Below the pieces are notes generated by a model. That model was not told where the DNA came from. It was given only the letters and a program-made list of their open reading frames with translations, and ran no database searches. Below, piece after piece: positions 12,704 to 24,999 of a stretch of 64,000 nt of DNA. A program made the position numbers and the translations under genes. The first letter of the stretch is position 1, and every line of letters starts with the position of its first letter. The DNA comes from Astragalus membranaceus. Its lineage: Eukaryota > Streptophyta > Magnoliopsida > Fabales > Fabaceae. The stretch spans positions 89,076,270 through 89,140,269 of the forward strand of contig CM076850.1 in assembly GCA_039519185.1 (NCBI GenBank), in the 5' to 3' direction.

Positions 12704-13181
12704 TCTTTTTCACTGTTGAAGGCCTCTTTTTATAAGTGAAGGGTTAGATGAAGAGACTTGCTGGACAAGTTGACTTGCTAGGCAAGTCGACTTGCTGGGC
12801 AAGCAGCTTGTTGGGCTGAAGGAGTGTAGAGACTTGTTGGGCAAGTAGGAGTGTAGAGGCTTGTTGGGCCGTTGGTTGCTGCTGTGCGGGCTCTCAATCT
12901 CTCAGCTCTACAAAGCTGTTTTTTTACTTTTACATCCCTGTACCATTTTATTTATTTGTAATTTTTTTTATTTATTTTGTAACAACCTTTTTTGATTTTG
13001 TAATTTTTGATTTAAAAGAGTCCATAAAAATATATTTTTGGATTTTCTCTATTTTCTATTTTGTTTTGTCTTTAACAAATAGACAATAAAATTACAGTTT
13101 AAACATAAAAACTGAAAAGTCCATATTATTCTATTTTGTTTAAGATATTTTAAATTAGCCGGACAAAATTAGGGTATAACA
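11754..13181 (-). mobile_element. Ogre/Tat-type 3' LTR (copy A1)
   Basis: 1,428 bp on the minus strand. On the plus strand it starts TGTAGCGACCG and ends GGGTATAACA. Immediately to the right, the minus strand reads AAAGAGGGGCAAC, a polypurine tract, so this is the 3' LTR of a minus-strand element. Ogre-family LTRs typically begin TGTCATACCCC or TGTTATACCC, as here on the minus strand. The original left border is at 2486, with possible target-site sequence CCCAT at 2481-2485; the far border of the tandem element is not preserved, so the TSD is unconfirmed. The first 950 bp are repeated in the upstream array. Confidence 0.88.
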
Positions 13182-13289
13182 GTTGCCCCTCTTTATTTAT
13201 ATTCCGTAGAAAAAATGAAGGGTTTTCAAGATTTCATAGTAGGAATAGAAATAAAGATAAAAAGGAAACTAATTTTGTCCTAAAACCCG

Positions 13290-13890
13290 GAAAAAGGGGA
13301 TCACTGGGGATCTGAAGGAACCACGGGCTCTAAAGGACCACTTGGGTCTGAAGGATCACTGGGGATCTGAAGGTCTAGTTCAAAATCAATGCTTAGTGCA
13401 TTGACTTGAGTTCAACTGAAGGATCGATGGAGTCTGAAGGGCATGCCTAGGCCTGATGGAGAGCAAACTAGCAACGGTACTAGTAAAACAGCCTGCTTGG
13501 GGGTGGCCTTTTTCGAGCGGCATGGGGGTCAAGATCAGGTCGTTGACCTGATTTGCGTACCTCGAAGGACGTCCACTATGTCTTAGGCTGACACAGCTAG
13601 TCTGAAGGACCTGGGGTCGGATGATCCGTCGCGCTCAGTGTCGACATAGTGATCTGAAGGTAGAGTTCGAAGCCGTTGCTTTGACATGTTAATTCGAACT
13701 GAACTGCAGGACCTGGGGTCGGATGATCCGTCGGTTGCCCGATAACGCGACGTGCGATCTGGATTGATGGACCAATTGTTGGTTTGAAGGAGCGCCGGGG
13801 CTCTGAAGGACCGCTGGGGGTCTGAAGGATCAGCTTGGTGATCCGAATTGCGATATGGGGTTGGCGCTTGGAGCGCCGATTTTGATGGAC
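13290..13890. repeat. Degenerate CTGAAGGA-type short repeats
   Basis: The phrase CTGAAGGA or CTGAAGG recurs many times with variants of GGATCACTGGGG between. A longer repeat, ACCTGGGGTCGGATGATCCG, occurs twice (near 13610 and 13710). A parallel block lies at 44390-44970. Confidence 0.75.
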
Positions 13891-14260
13891 AGGATATAGG
13901 GATCGACACTTGGCGTGTTTACCCGAACATACCTAATGAATGAATTTACTTGAGAAGGGAAAAACTATCTATATTTGGCATGTCTAATAATGCAATGAAT
14001 GGTGTATGCGTGCATGTGTTGTATGCGCGTGCAATGATGGATGTTTGTTGGGGTAGCAAATGAGGTGTAGCGGATAATGGGTGTTGAAGTTGATGGAATA
14101 ATGAAGTTGATAAACTTTGTATGCGTATGCAGATAAGATGTAATTGTATTGCTTAGATGCACGTATTGCGATTTAACACATGGTTGCGTGATGGAATGAT
14201 TTTTGGTGGGGGTAATGACTGCAATGTGGATGATTTTTTTCTCTTTTGGCCCTTTTTTTT

Positions 14261-14308
14261 AATGAATGAATGAATGAACGAATGAATGAATGGATGAATG
14301 AATGAATG
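14261..14308. repeat. (AATG)n microsatellite
   Basis: About twelve AATG units, a few with substitutions (AACG, GATG). The second internal copy has the same tract at about 45365-45410. Confidence 0.9.
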
Positions 14309-15959
14309 TGCACACGTAATGCTTAAATGCAAGAGTTGTGGTAGACGCATGACTTGACGTCAAAATACAATGTATGGTGCAATGATTTATGATATGGTAT
14401 ATTAGTAATGCATGCAGATGTGTTCTTAAATTTTGAGATGAGAAATGAGACTTTCAATGCAAGAAGTAGAGAGATGAGTATTTTGGAGTCATCATTTATT
14501 GGAAAAATTAGATTGATCTGAACTCAAACTTTGGCAATCTCAAGATTGTTATTTACAGACACTGATGTGAAAAAATATACTTTTTGGTCGTATTTGCAAA
14601 CTCGCTTATTTTGTTCTTCCATTATGATGCCCCATGATGACCGAATTTCAGGTCCACAAAGTTAACTGAGTGGCTTTTCAGTATCACATTATTAGCTTGT
14701 GTTCACTCTCTTTGAAGTATTGTTTAGTAAACATGCAGAGTAGTGCAAATATAGACAAATGAGTCAGTTGACTCGGGGTTCTAAAGATTTAGGGTACAGA
14801 CAAATGAAGGGATAAATGACAGGTGTAACATCCGCAAAATAATTAGTAGAATTATTTGGGTGTTAACCCAATTAAATTAATTTAGTACTTGACTGGTAAA
14901 TTTATTGAGTGCTAAAATTATTTATTAGTTGTCATCGGATCGTTAACCGGATAATACGGGTCAAGGAAGTTTTGGAATCGAAATAAGAGGTTTAGATCAA
15001 TATGGTAATTGGACCACGTTACCGCGTATATATTAATAAATATATGTGTGTGCACGTGAAAGAAGGAATTAAAAGAAAGAAAGGAATTAAAAGAAAGAAA
15101 GAAGCTGAGAACGTGAAACAGAGAGGGAAAGGAGAGAAAAGAAAAGAAAAGAGAAAGAAAGGGTGAGGAAGAAGAAGAGGAAAAAGGGGAAGGTTAGGCT
15201 CATCAAAACGACTTCCTTCCAACACGAAAAATGCTCAGCGTTACTTCCTCTTCAATTTGGTACCAAGATCTTCATCATCAACTCACTCTCTCTCACTTTG
15301 CCATTTTCGAATTTGAGAGGAAAAATTGAGGTTTTGATGGTTGAAGCTCAAGGATAGCTTGGGATGGTGGTTGGCGCGAACCCAAGGATGATGGATCGTT
15401 GATTGGAAGCTAGTTGGGTGATTTGGGGTTGAAAATCAAATTGAGGGTTTTGTGTGAATAGTGCTTCAAGAGGAGGAAGATGATGAATAGTATCCATGGA
15501 GAATCTCGGGGAATTCGGTCAAAAAGATGTCACGGGATGGAGCGGAAAGATTGGAAGCGCACTTGGGCGTCGCCGGAGCGTGGAGCGGATTCGGGGAGCG
15601 TTCGTGCGGTTATGTCAGAAAAACGTTTTCACGGAAAGTCTCGGTGTTTCGTGATTTTCATCACGATAGGTGAGTTCTCCTCACGTTTAGGACTTTACGT
15701 TTTGAATTTATTGATTAACTGCTTTATCGCTTTCGCTGGACTGGAATATTGTTTGGTGATTGAGTTTGAGAGATTTTGGGTCAAAAACCAATATTTGGAA
15801 AATACGTCGCGTTGTAATAAAACTTCGATTTGATGATGAACATTGTTGTTTGAATATGTTTTTGGACTGTTTTTATGTTGGGACTGGACTGGAACAGGTA
15901 TCAGAATTGGTCGGAACGACGAAAAATGCGAAAACGGGATAAAATCCACTGCTGTCAAA

Positions 15960-16075
15960 AGCGCACGACCCGTGCGTCCCAGGCGCACGGACCGTGCGGG
16001 TCTTTCTGTTTCTGTTTTCAAAAACGCATTATAGGGCGCACGACCCGTGCGTGTGGGAGCACGAACCGTGCGCTG
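15960..16075. repeat. Four imperfect 16-bp palindromes in the LTR
   Basis: GCGCACGACCCGTGCG occurs twice, with variants GCGCACGGACCGTGCG and GAGCACGAACCGTGCG. They are CpG-rich and hairpin-capable. The same four are at 29960-30075 in the 3' LTR. Confidence 0.85.
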
Positions 16076-16611
16076 TGTTCTGTCCAAATTTTCCAAACTT
16101 GCCCGAAACGATCCCGATCGATTCCAATCCTCTCCTAATCCTTTCCTAACCCTTCTATAATGATATTAGGCCTATAGTGCCATGATTTTTGGGTATGTTT
16201 CAAAAGGGTTTTATAAAATACTTTCGAAATTGAAATTGTCTCGAAAAATCGAATAATAGCATACGTGTGCGGATATGTTTTATTAATAATAAAGCGGACT
16301 ATGAGTCCTACGTGGTATGGTATAACTGACGCGGGATGATTATTATTTATCCGTCTAAACCGGTCTACGATTCACTATATATATTATATCGACTATAGGA
16401 AACGGCCCAATGCGGGTACTATGTTCGACTAACGGTCAAATGTAGATGGACTAACTGTTCATTGAGTATAGGTGAACTAACAGGTCATCGAGTGTAGATA
16501 TATTTAATATATATATCGGGTTTGGGTGACGACCCATGTTGACATACTAGGAGGGGCAGTCATGATCCCCTACCCTAGGCTCTGAGGCCAATAGTGAAAC
16601 AATTATTGGCA

Positions 16612-16835
16612 AGGGGTTCGTCGGGATTAGCCTCGGGGCAGTCGGTGGTGTGTCGAAAAGTATTAAGTAACGTTTGCCGGGATTAGCCTCGGGGCAGTCG
16701 GTGGTACGTTACTATGATTTTGTAGTGTGGTTCGCCGGGATTAGCCTCGGGGCAGTCGGTGACGCACTGAGTTATAGCAGATCCGCCAGGATTAGTCTCG
16801 GGGCAGTCGGTGGAATGCTATGTGTAAGATAATGC
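16612..16835. repeat. LTR minisatellite, about 56 bp x 4
   Basis: Units contain CCGGGATTAGCCTCGGGG followed by CAGTCGGTGG, separated by variable sequence. Four copies lie here and three in the 3' LTR (about 30613-30755). Confidence 0.9.
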
Positions 16836-17317
16836 GGTTCATTGGGAGTTAGCGTTCGCGCAGTCGATGCCGTGTCGTGTTAACAATGTTTTAAAACTGG
16901 ACCGAGAGTGTTATTAGGGGTCTCGGTAGAACTCACTGAGATTGTATCTCACTGTTTAAATGTTGTTGTTTTACAGATAAACAGGGAAAGTGGAGATCCA
17001 AGAGGCACGAGTAGATGGTACTCGGATGGTTGCTGAATACTTAGCTTTATGCTTAAGTGTATTATCTTTCCTTGTTATCTGTGTATCAAGACATTTTGTC
17101 TTTAGCGTTATGTATTTATTTCCGCTTTCTTGTAAGATATTGAACACTGTGTTTCACTGATGGTTTATGGTCTTATTTATGTTTAAGACTGTTCTGTTGT
17201 TATTCAGTGAAAATCTTATAGTGGTGTTCAGTATTTCAACAGGAAATATATCTCTGATGTTCTAGGGATGGTGCACTTGGGTATTTTTACTCGCTAAAAA
17301 TACCGGGGTGTTACAAA

Positions 17318-17330
17318 TGGTATCAGAGCA
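17318..17330 (+). promoter_or_regulatory. Primer binding site, tRNA-iMet type
   Basis: TGGTATCAGAGCA lies 2 nt after the LTR end. It is the standard site complementary to the 3' end of initiator tRNA-Met. Confidence 0.93.
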
Positions 17331-17517
17331 GTTCGACCTAGTCGGACTTAGTTTAGGGTTGAGTCGATTCCTTGTTAGTCCTTTCTGTAATTACACTTGT
17401 GATGCTAAGAGATATTGAACCTGATCAACTTAATACTTAGTGCATCATAAGCGGAATTATAGAAGGATGACCAAGACGCAATCCTCGACCGAAAACCAGA
17501 ATCTCCAACCGGTGCAT

Positions 17518-18025
17518 CCTCAGGAAAGGTGACATGACGGTGGAAGAATACACCGCTGAATTTGAGAAGTTGTCTCAGCTTTACCAAGTGGTAAAGTAAA
17601 CTCCGGATGACGAATGGAGAATGCAGATGTATAAGAAGAGCCTTAGTGTTTTTATGACTTAGGGTCTCAGTTCTTATACTATTACCAATTATGTTGCCTT
17701 GGTGCAATCAGCCTATGTCGCCGAGGATGATCTCATGGGGAATACTGGAAAGGAAAGAAGGTAGTTGAATTATCAACTCCGAATGCAAGATCCTAAGATA
17801 ATGTCATCAAAGGAAAAGCAGGTGCAATTCTTCGATTCTTCAAAGGTCAGAAGATGTTCTAACTGTGGAAAGCCTCACAGTGGTGATTGCAAGCGAAGAT
17901 CTAATCGGTGCTACTATAGTAATGCGGAAGAGGGTCACTATGCAAAAGAGTGCCCTGCAAGGAAGAGTTCCAAGGAATTACAAGCAGCTCTAAGGCAAGG
18001 ACGAGTCAACATTCTGGATGTTTAG
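17518..18025 (+). pseudogene. gag remnant with zinc knuckles
   Basis: The visible peptide contains GDMTVEEYTAEFEKLSQLY, a typical gypsy Gag segment, then a zinc-knuckle region with C-x2-C patterns (CSNCGKPHSGDC, then CYYSNAEEGHYAKEC). Stops interrupt it at about 17597, 17659 and 17762 and end it at 18025. The N-terminal half of Gag is absent: only about 200 bp separate the primer site from the Gag middle. The second knuckle has lost its second Cys (CYYS). The protein would have formed the nucleocapsid of a virus-like particle; this copy cannot. Confidence 0.85.
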
Positions 18026-18059
18026 ACAGTTACGACTGCAGACAATCTACTGAGGGGTG

Positions 18060-19825
18060 TGAGATCAGTTTTCAATAACTCCGTTAGCATATTACACGAT
18101 TCGGGTGCAACCCATTGTTTTACAGCACAATCATGTGTGGATCGGTTGGGACTAGCGAATCTCCGCTATCCGAACCGATAACTATTTTAACTGCTGCTGA
18201 AGGTCGTATCCAGACCCAATCTTTGTGTCAGAATTGTCTACGTGTTATAGGAGACGAAAATTTTGTAGAAGGATTCTTTGTTTGCCTATGAGAAGTGTGG
18301 ACACCATTTTGGGTATGAATTGGATGACTACAAATCATGTTGCCATCGACTGTGTTAATCACTGTCAGCTTCGCTGCAGAATCAGTTGAATTGTCTAGAA
18401 CAGATTCTGAAGCGGTTACCTAGTTCACCTTAGACGGCCAATCTTCATTTCAAGGTGCGGAAGCACATGTTAGTATGTTATCTACATCCACTGAAACTAG
18501 TTTAGATTTGGCGAACATTCAGGTTGTGAATGACTTTCTGGATGGTTTCACGATGAAGTTTCTTCTGAACCTCCAGAGCGAGAGGTAGAGTTTACTGTAA
18601 AATTGATTCCTGGCACGGGATCAATATCTATTGTTTCTTATTGAATGTTCCTTTAGAATTAAAGGAAATGGAGTCTCAACTTGAAGAGTCGATGTTAAAG
18701 AAATTCATTCGACTGAGTGCTTCTCTAAGGAGTGCTCTGGTGTGGTTAGTCGAAAGGAAAAATGGTAGCATGAGATTGTGCATTGATTATCGACAACTCA
18801 ACAAGTGACGATCAAGAATAAATTTCCCTTACAAAGGATAGACGATTTGCTTGAGCAAATTGAGGTCCTGCAGTGCTTTCTAAAAATTGATCTGAGGTCA
18901 GGATATCATCAAACAAAAGTTAGAGCCTTAGATATTCCGAAGACAGCCTTCCGTACTAGGTATGGACATTATGTATTTGTAGTGGTGCCCTTCGGTTTGA
19001 CTAATGCTCCAGCGGTATTCATTGAATACATGATCAGAGTTTTTCCACACGTACCTAGATCAATTTGAAATCGTTTTCATTGAGGGTATCTCGATGTGCT
19101 CGAAGACCATTGAGGAGCATGTCCAACATCTCCGCATTGTTCTGAAAGTACTCCGAGAAAATAAGTTGTACTTGAAACCTTCGAAGTGTGATTTTTGGGT
19201 GTCAGAGGTAAAGTATTTGGAACATGTGATTTCCTGATCGGGAGTTGCTGTAGATCCCAGTAAAGTGGAAATTGTGTTGAACTGGGAGCGTTCATCATCA
19301 GTCACTGAAATCAGAAGCTTTCTAAGTCTAGCCGGTTACTACAGGAAGTTTATCGAAGGATCCTCACAATTGGTTCTTCCACTTACTCGGTTAACTCGGA
19401 AGGGTCAACCGTTTACGCGGGATGCTGATTGTGAAGAATGTTTTCAAGAGTTGAAGATTTTGACTTCTGCTCCAATCCTGATTCTTCCGGATCCGTCATT
19501 GGGATTTCAAATTTTCAGCGAGGCTTCTGGAAAAGGGTTTGGGATGTGTTCTCATGCAGAATCATCAAGTGGTAGCTTATGCGTCCAGACAGTTGAAGAT
19601 CCATGAGGAGAATTATCCAACTTATGATTTGGAGTTGGCAACTATCGTGTATGCACCGAAGATTTGAGGACATTACCTGTATGGGTCTCGTTTCGATGCC
19701 TTTAGTGCTCACAAAAGTTTAAAGTATCTGTTTGATCAGAAAGAGCTGAATAGCAGGCAGAGAAGTGTGTTGAGTTTCTGGAGGATTATAAATTCGTGTT
19801 GATGTAGCATCCAGGAAATGCCAAT
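18060..19825 (+). pseudogene. Protease, RT and RNase H remnant
   Basis: The protease active-site motif DSGATH is at about 18100, and GMNW is near 18315. RT is readable at 18805-19068 (IDLRSGYHQ and FGLTNAPAVF) and then breaks; the catalytic Asp-Asp motif region is scrambled. The RT connection and RNase H follow (SFLSLAGYYRKFIEG at 19310-19360, then DLELA near 19630), with stops and shifts throughout. The RNase H C-terminal region is cut at 19825 by the nested element and resumes at 27618 with NVVADALSRKS. The gene is dead. Confidence 0.88.
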
Positions 19826-20439
19826 TGTAACACCCCTTTTCTAGCAACCTTACTATTTAATAAAATCAGAGTTTTTTTTTTTTTTGAAAACAATCTAAGC
19901 GAGTGCTACACTTACTCCATTAAATCAACCACTTCACTTTTCATAGTTCGGTTAAAACCACAAGATACATAGCACCATAAAAAAAAAACGTTTAGTTCAC
20001 ATCATCTAAATTCAGTTACTACCAGCAGCTGAATAATAATAAGTTCAAAAATAAAACCAATACATCACCAATAACAATCTAACAGTATAAGGAAAATAAC
20101 ACATAAACAATAGGACACCCCCCTGGTGCTACGTATCAGAGCATGACACTTCCTACCAGACGAAGGCATAAGGATAACCTTCACTCGATATCACCTGCAC
20201 GTTGCCGACATAAGAAGCAACTTAAAAGCAGTAGGGTGAGTCTCTTTTCATAATTAATAACATATGGAATTAAGCACTGCATAGGAAAAAGGGAACCAGA
20301 CAAACCGATTCACAATAAAGGCAATAACCACATCACAATTACAATCACCAATCAACAATTCAAAAGGTATGGTTATGCAATGAAATGCAACCCAAACTCC
20401 ACGGGCACATGCATGTCGGATCCGTCACCAAATACAAAT

Positions 20440-20712
20440 AGGCCGTAGCCTCTGCTCACCAAATAAAACTAGGCCGAAGCCTCTGCTCACCAATAAAACT
20501 AGGCCGAAGCCTCTGCTCACCAATAATGCACATGTTTCATGAGATGCTATGGAAATGCATCACAACACACCACAATTCAATCAATTCACCATTTAATTCA
20601 AGTCACCATTTTATTTATATTCTCACCATTGTATTAATCAGCTCACCAATTAAAATTAGGCCGAAGCCTCTGCTCACCAATTAAAATTAGGCCGAAGCCT
20701 CTGCTCACCAAT
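20440..20712. repeat. About 30-bp repeats in the LTR
   Basis: Five copies of a unit with AGGCCGAAGCCTCTGCTCACC (first copy GTAGCC) plus an A-rich spacer, in two clusters. The 3' partner cluster lies at about 25620-25890. Confidence 0.85.
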
Positions 20713-21007
20713 CACACCATAATACACCCACCAACTCAACCCACCACCCACACCAACACCAATTTCAATTAGGCCAATTTAGGATTTGACGCGACATAGG
20801 GAAAGTGAATAAAAACTGAAATTAGACACCTTGAACAACTTCAGTCCAGAACCACCAGTAAAATAACCCATTTTTACATAAAACCAGAATATTTGGATAG
20901 ACACCGAAATTAGCTTCGAAACGCACTTTGAACCGTTAAATTTGGATAACCGAGTCAAAAGTTACATTAAAAACAAGTTTGGAAAAATTTAGGCAACATC
21001 CTGATTT

Positions 21008-21240
21008 TGGCGCCCAGCAAAAACTGGCGCAGGGCGCCTAGCGCCCAGGCACTGGCGCAGGGAAAACTGGCGCAGAGCGCCTAGCAAAAACTGGCGCAGG
21101 GCGCCTAGCGCCCAGACACAGGCGCAGGAAAACTGGCGCAGAGCGCCTAGCAAAAACTGGCGCAGGGCGCCTAGCGCCCAGACACAGGCGCAGGAAACTG
21201 GCGCAGAGCGCCTAGCAAAACTGGCGCAGGAACACGGCGC
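21008..21240. repeat. About 66-bp GGCGCC-rich minisatellite in the LTR
   Basis: About three units of mixed CTGGCGCAGGGCGCCTAGCG and CAGAGCGCCTAGCAAAAA blocks. The equivalent array in the other LTR is at 26188-26420. The open frames over it on both strands are products of the repeat, not genes. Confidence 0.88.
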
Positions 21241-22426
21241 CCATGCATAGGGCGCCTTGGCAAAACACGCATGGAAACTCATTTTACTTCGAAATTGATT
21301 TTGCACGAGCCAAATACTCAGAATATGAGAACCCAACAAAATATTTGGCAAAACGTGACACTCATTTTTGGCGCCCATGCACTAGGCGCCTAAGGCCAGG
21401 ACAGACCACAACTCCTATGACTCCAAAAATTGTTTTGCACGAGCCATTTAACTTGGACATGAAAACCCAGTATCAATTTTCGCAAAATAAGCAACAAAAA
21501 ATGGGGACCCTTGGCGCCCATGGCACAAGGCGCCTAGTGCCAAAACTGGCAACACAGTGGCACAGGCGCCCAGGAGGGCACCCAGCGCCCAGACACTGCA
21601 ACAGACACCACAGTGGCAGAATTTCCAGCAACACACACACACCTAGGGCGCCTAAGGCTCCATCAATTTTTGAGTTCCTCTCAACCAAAATTCACCAAAT
21701 TAAATCACCAATGCCAATTTATCATATGAACAGTAACCATCACCTTTTTCCACAAAAAAGATTCATTCAATCATAGCGTCAAACAATGGGCATGCATCAT
21801 TCCAATTGTGTACAATTTCAACACAAATCAAACATCTCTTGCACAATTAAAAATTCAGCATAGCACAACATCACAATATACCAATCATTCATAGAAAATC
21901 ACCCTAGGACCTAACCCTAGGCATTACTCATCACATAAGCTATTAAAGATAAAAAGAGGACCCCCTAACCTCTTAGAAGTCGAAATTGCTAGGCAAGGCT
22001 CCAAGAAATTGCAAGACACCAACAAGCCTTCTCTCCCTCCTTGAGTGATTCGCCCTATTTCTTCTTCTCTTCCTCTCTTCGCGACTTCTCCTCTTCTCAC
22101 TCTCTCTTTTTACGTTTTCTTTTTCTCTTCTCTTCTCTCCTCTCTTCGAATTCTTTTCTTTCTTTTGCACCAATGAGACACTTGTCTCCAACCCTTACTA
22201 ATTCGCCTAGGCCTAAGTCAATGGGCTTGGGCCGATCCTAACATCCGGAATTACCATCACCACTCCCTTCAAATTAAATAATTATTTCCAACCCAACTAA
22301 GGCTCACATATAATAACACCTATAATTATTTTATTAAGTAATAAATAATAATTATATTATTATTTCTACCACTCAATTTCATTTAATTAATTAAATAAAT
22401 TAATCTATCATTTTTGGGGCGTTACA

Positions 22427-24999
22427 ACTCTCCCCCACTTAAAGGAATTTCGTCCTCGAAATTTTCTCCTGCTAAAGCCAACACTCCCCCACTACCAACT
22501 ACAGCCATCTAGACAACTAGTGCTACATATCACGCTGATTACTATTGCTTTGATTACCGGCGGTAAGTGCTTGGGCGGCCGTCCCTCCTACTTGTTCAGC
22601 CAGGTAACTTCAAGCAGTAATAGTCAGGCTCACCCTCTACTCCGCTGCGCCACTCTGATAGACTAACTTGCATTCTATCTCACTCATCTATCCTCATGGA
22701 TAACGCAATACATCAATCATCACAGCATCACAACGAAATTCACAGAGTGCATCACAGCCGTACAACAAGCCACATAATTTAACAACACGACAGTAACATC
22801 AACAAACAACTTTGCCATTCAGGCGACATCAACAATGACAAACCATCAGCAAAGCAACATCATCAACAACAACAACGCATGGGGGCATAGTAGCGCCGTA
22901 CTAATCAATAATGGCCATCGGCCCACAACAACAAATCAACAACAATATAACTTGGGCCATTCGGCGGTACCCAAGGCAACACATAAACTTCGACATTATT
23001 AACGAGGCAACCACAAGCAACAACAAAGCAACAATGCAGAGACAACTCCGGGACCAACAATCCCATAATCAATAAAACATCAGCAACTTCGGGCACCAAG
23101 GCGCCGACACTGCAACAACGACTTGGGGTACTAAGCCACCGACAACACAATAACAATTTAATTCGACCGACACGCCTAAAAATCAACGACACCAGAAATA
23201 GTCAATTTTGCCTTGAAATTAGAATATTCAGTTAGGCCTCTGAATAAGCTTTCCGAAACATTTTAGTTTACTCAAATCGGACTCCTGGTTCAAAAGATAT
23301 TGCAAAAACAGTTTTTCCATTACAGTGACAGTACAAACTAAGCAACGCAGGAAATTCCAGCACTCACACATAAACTTCAACAATTTATTTACCCTATCAA
23401 ACGACATCGGAATTTAGCAAACAACCCTCCTATGGAAAACTTACGGAGTCTAGTTTCTGGCTATATTTTTAGAATTTCAAAATGATGAATCCAATAGCAC
23501 AGTTTTCGCAAACAAGGCAGTAGGTCCAGAAAATGGGGCAGCGACGGTGTCCAAGGTTGTGACTCTTCTACAATGACCAAAACAAACTCAAATGACCTGA
23601 AACTTCAGCCTAAACAGTAATACATCTTGTCTAGTTTTCAAGGAAATTGGATTCATTCGAAAATGAGTTCATTTGATGACACAAAACCTACAAAAACCGA
23701 ACTTACTCACAGTTTGATTCCCTAAACTTGACCTAACTTGAAACAATCATAACTTGAGCCACACAGCTCCAAATTGAACGAAACCAGTGGCAAAACGACC
23801 GGCGTTAAATCTATTTTCAAAAACAATCAACCACATAATTTTTGGATAAACTAAACGGTGCCAGTTTTTGAAAAACGAAGCAGTGTCCAGAATTGCACAA
23901 AACCGTAAACAAGTAAAATTCATCATGTTTAGTCACGAAACAATAATCTCAAACAACACTCAAATTCAACAATTCATGTCATCAAACAACACTCGGCATT
24001 CAATCAACATATTGACATTTGGTCAAACACCTATGTGCACACTTTGACTACAACTCAATCAAACCATCAAGACACCCCAAATTCACCTAACCACCCAAAA
24101 ATACCAATTTTCAACATCACATACTACTTAAGCATAGTAATTTCACCTTCGAAACTCTTAGGGTAATATCATCAAAATAACTTGTAGGCAACATATGTTC
24201 ATAGTTCACCTCAACACCACAATTTCATCATTTAATACACCATCATTAGATACACAGTCATTTAATTCACAAAGGCATCCTTAATTAGCCCAGCAACAAC
24301 AACATCAACACTTGGTCTTATTCGACTCAACGCAACAACAACAACGCTTTGGTCACATTGACCCAACAACAACAACAAAAGTCATGGACCAGATTCAAGT
24401 CAAATAACAATCACACAATCGACATATCAATAAATATGACATCCCCACTTCAAAAATATTTATAATTGGAAGTGCGAAAAATTAGTAAAAATTGCTCCTC
24501 AACAAAATCAACAATTCATTTCTGGAAATGATTTTCGCAAGTGAAAGGTGTCATCAGCTCTTCAAACCATAAAATTTTTTTTTTCTTTATAAGAACATCA
24601 AAGCCTAGAGCGGCAAAATATTTCTTTTGATATGATAACTAGGATGACCTGAAATACCATGTTGAAAATTCTTCCTAATCCCGATAATATTTTCCTTCGT
24701 TTTCAAAAGAAGTAACTAATGCATCTTTCGAAAACCAAGCATTTTCCAAACCAGCAGAGAAATCAAAACAAAAGACACAGAGTTCACACACTGGAACACA
24801 ATTCAACACACATCATCAGCAGGGGTATCTCCCCCACTTATTCACTTATCATCAGCAGTACTCGGTTTGTCCTCCACCTGCAGGAACATCACTTACTACA
24901 CAGACAATGGTTAGAACTAATCCAGCACTACTTAATCATCAAAGGACACTACCACTATACGACTTGGCCGGACAGACCGAACTGCTCTGATACCACTAA
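22427..24999 (-). mobile_element. Non-coding internal region of the non-autonomous element
   Basis: 2,573 bp without a credible coding segment. It has CAACAACAA-rich stretches (about 22790-23160 and 24290-24390). The left edge on the minus strand reads AAGTGGGGGAGAG (polypurine tract), preceded by CGAGGACGAAA as in the coding-complete element at 62990-63020. The right edge on the minus strand carries the iMet primer site and the leader GTCTGTCCGGCCAAG. Confidence 0.85.
24983..24995 (-). promoter_or_regulatory. Primer binding site of the non-autonomous element
   Basis: The minus strand reads TGGTATCAGAGCA, 4 nt from the 5' LTR end. The following leader closely resembles that of the element at 58554. 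Confidence 0.92.

Larger units (their letters stand above)
13182..14823 (-). mobile_element. Ogre-type internal region, 3' non-coding part
   Basis: It begins with the polypurine tract (minus strand) and has no coding trace. From about 13290 to 13890 it consists of degenerate short repeats built on CTGAAGGA and CTGGGG(A/T)CTGAAGG, with spacing of about 20 to 60 bp. The same block recurs at 44270-45888 with only a few percent difference. Confidence 0.75.
14824..17315 (+). mobile_element. 5' LTR of the gypsy element
   Basis: 2,492 bp, starting TGTAACATCC and ending GGGGTGTTACA. It is 61 bp longer than its partner because of one extra minisatellite unit and a 5-bp insertion near 16570. It contains four imperfect palindromes of the type GCGCACGACCCGTGCG (15960-16075). 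Confidence 0.95.
19826..22426 (-). mobile_element. 3' LTR of the non-autonomous element
   Basis: 2,601 bp. On the plus strand it starts TGTAACACCCC and ends GGGGCGTTACA. It contains short repeats built on AGGCCGAAGCCTCTGCTCACC (about 20440-20525 and 20645-20712) and a GGCGCC-rich minisatellite. Confidence 0.94.

Noticed and set aside
13300..13890. Possible CRISPR-like array from regularly recurring CTGAAGGA phrases
   Set aside because: Repeats are short, degenerate and unevenly spaced, in a plant retrotransposon interior. No spacers of uniform length and no cas genes.
20989..21776. Frames of 129 and 177 codons over the LTR minisatellite, repeated at 26169-26956
   Set aside because: They follow GGCGCC-rich repeat units in an LTR and match no family. 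The second copy exists because it is the other LTR.
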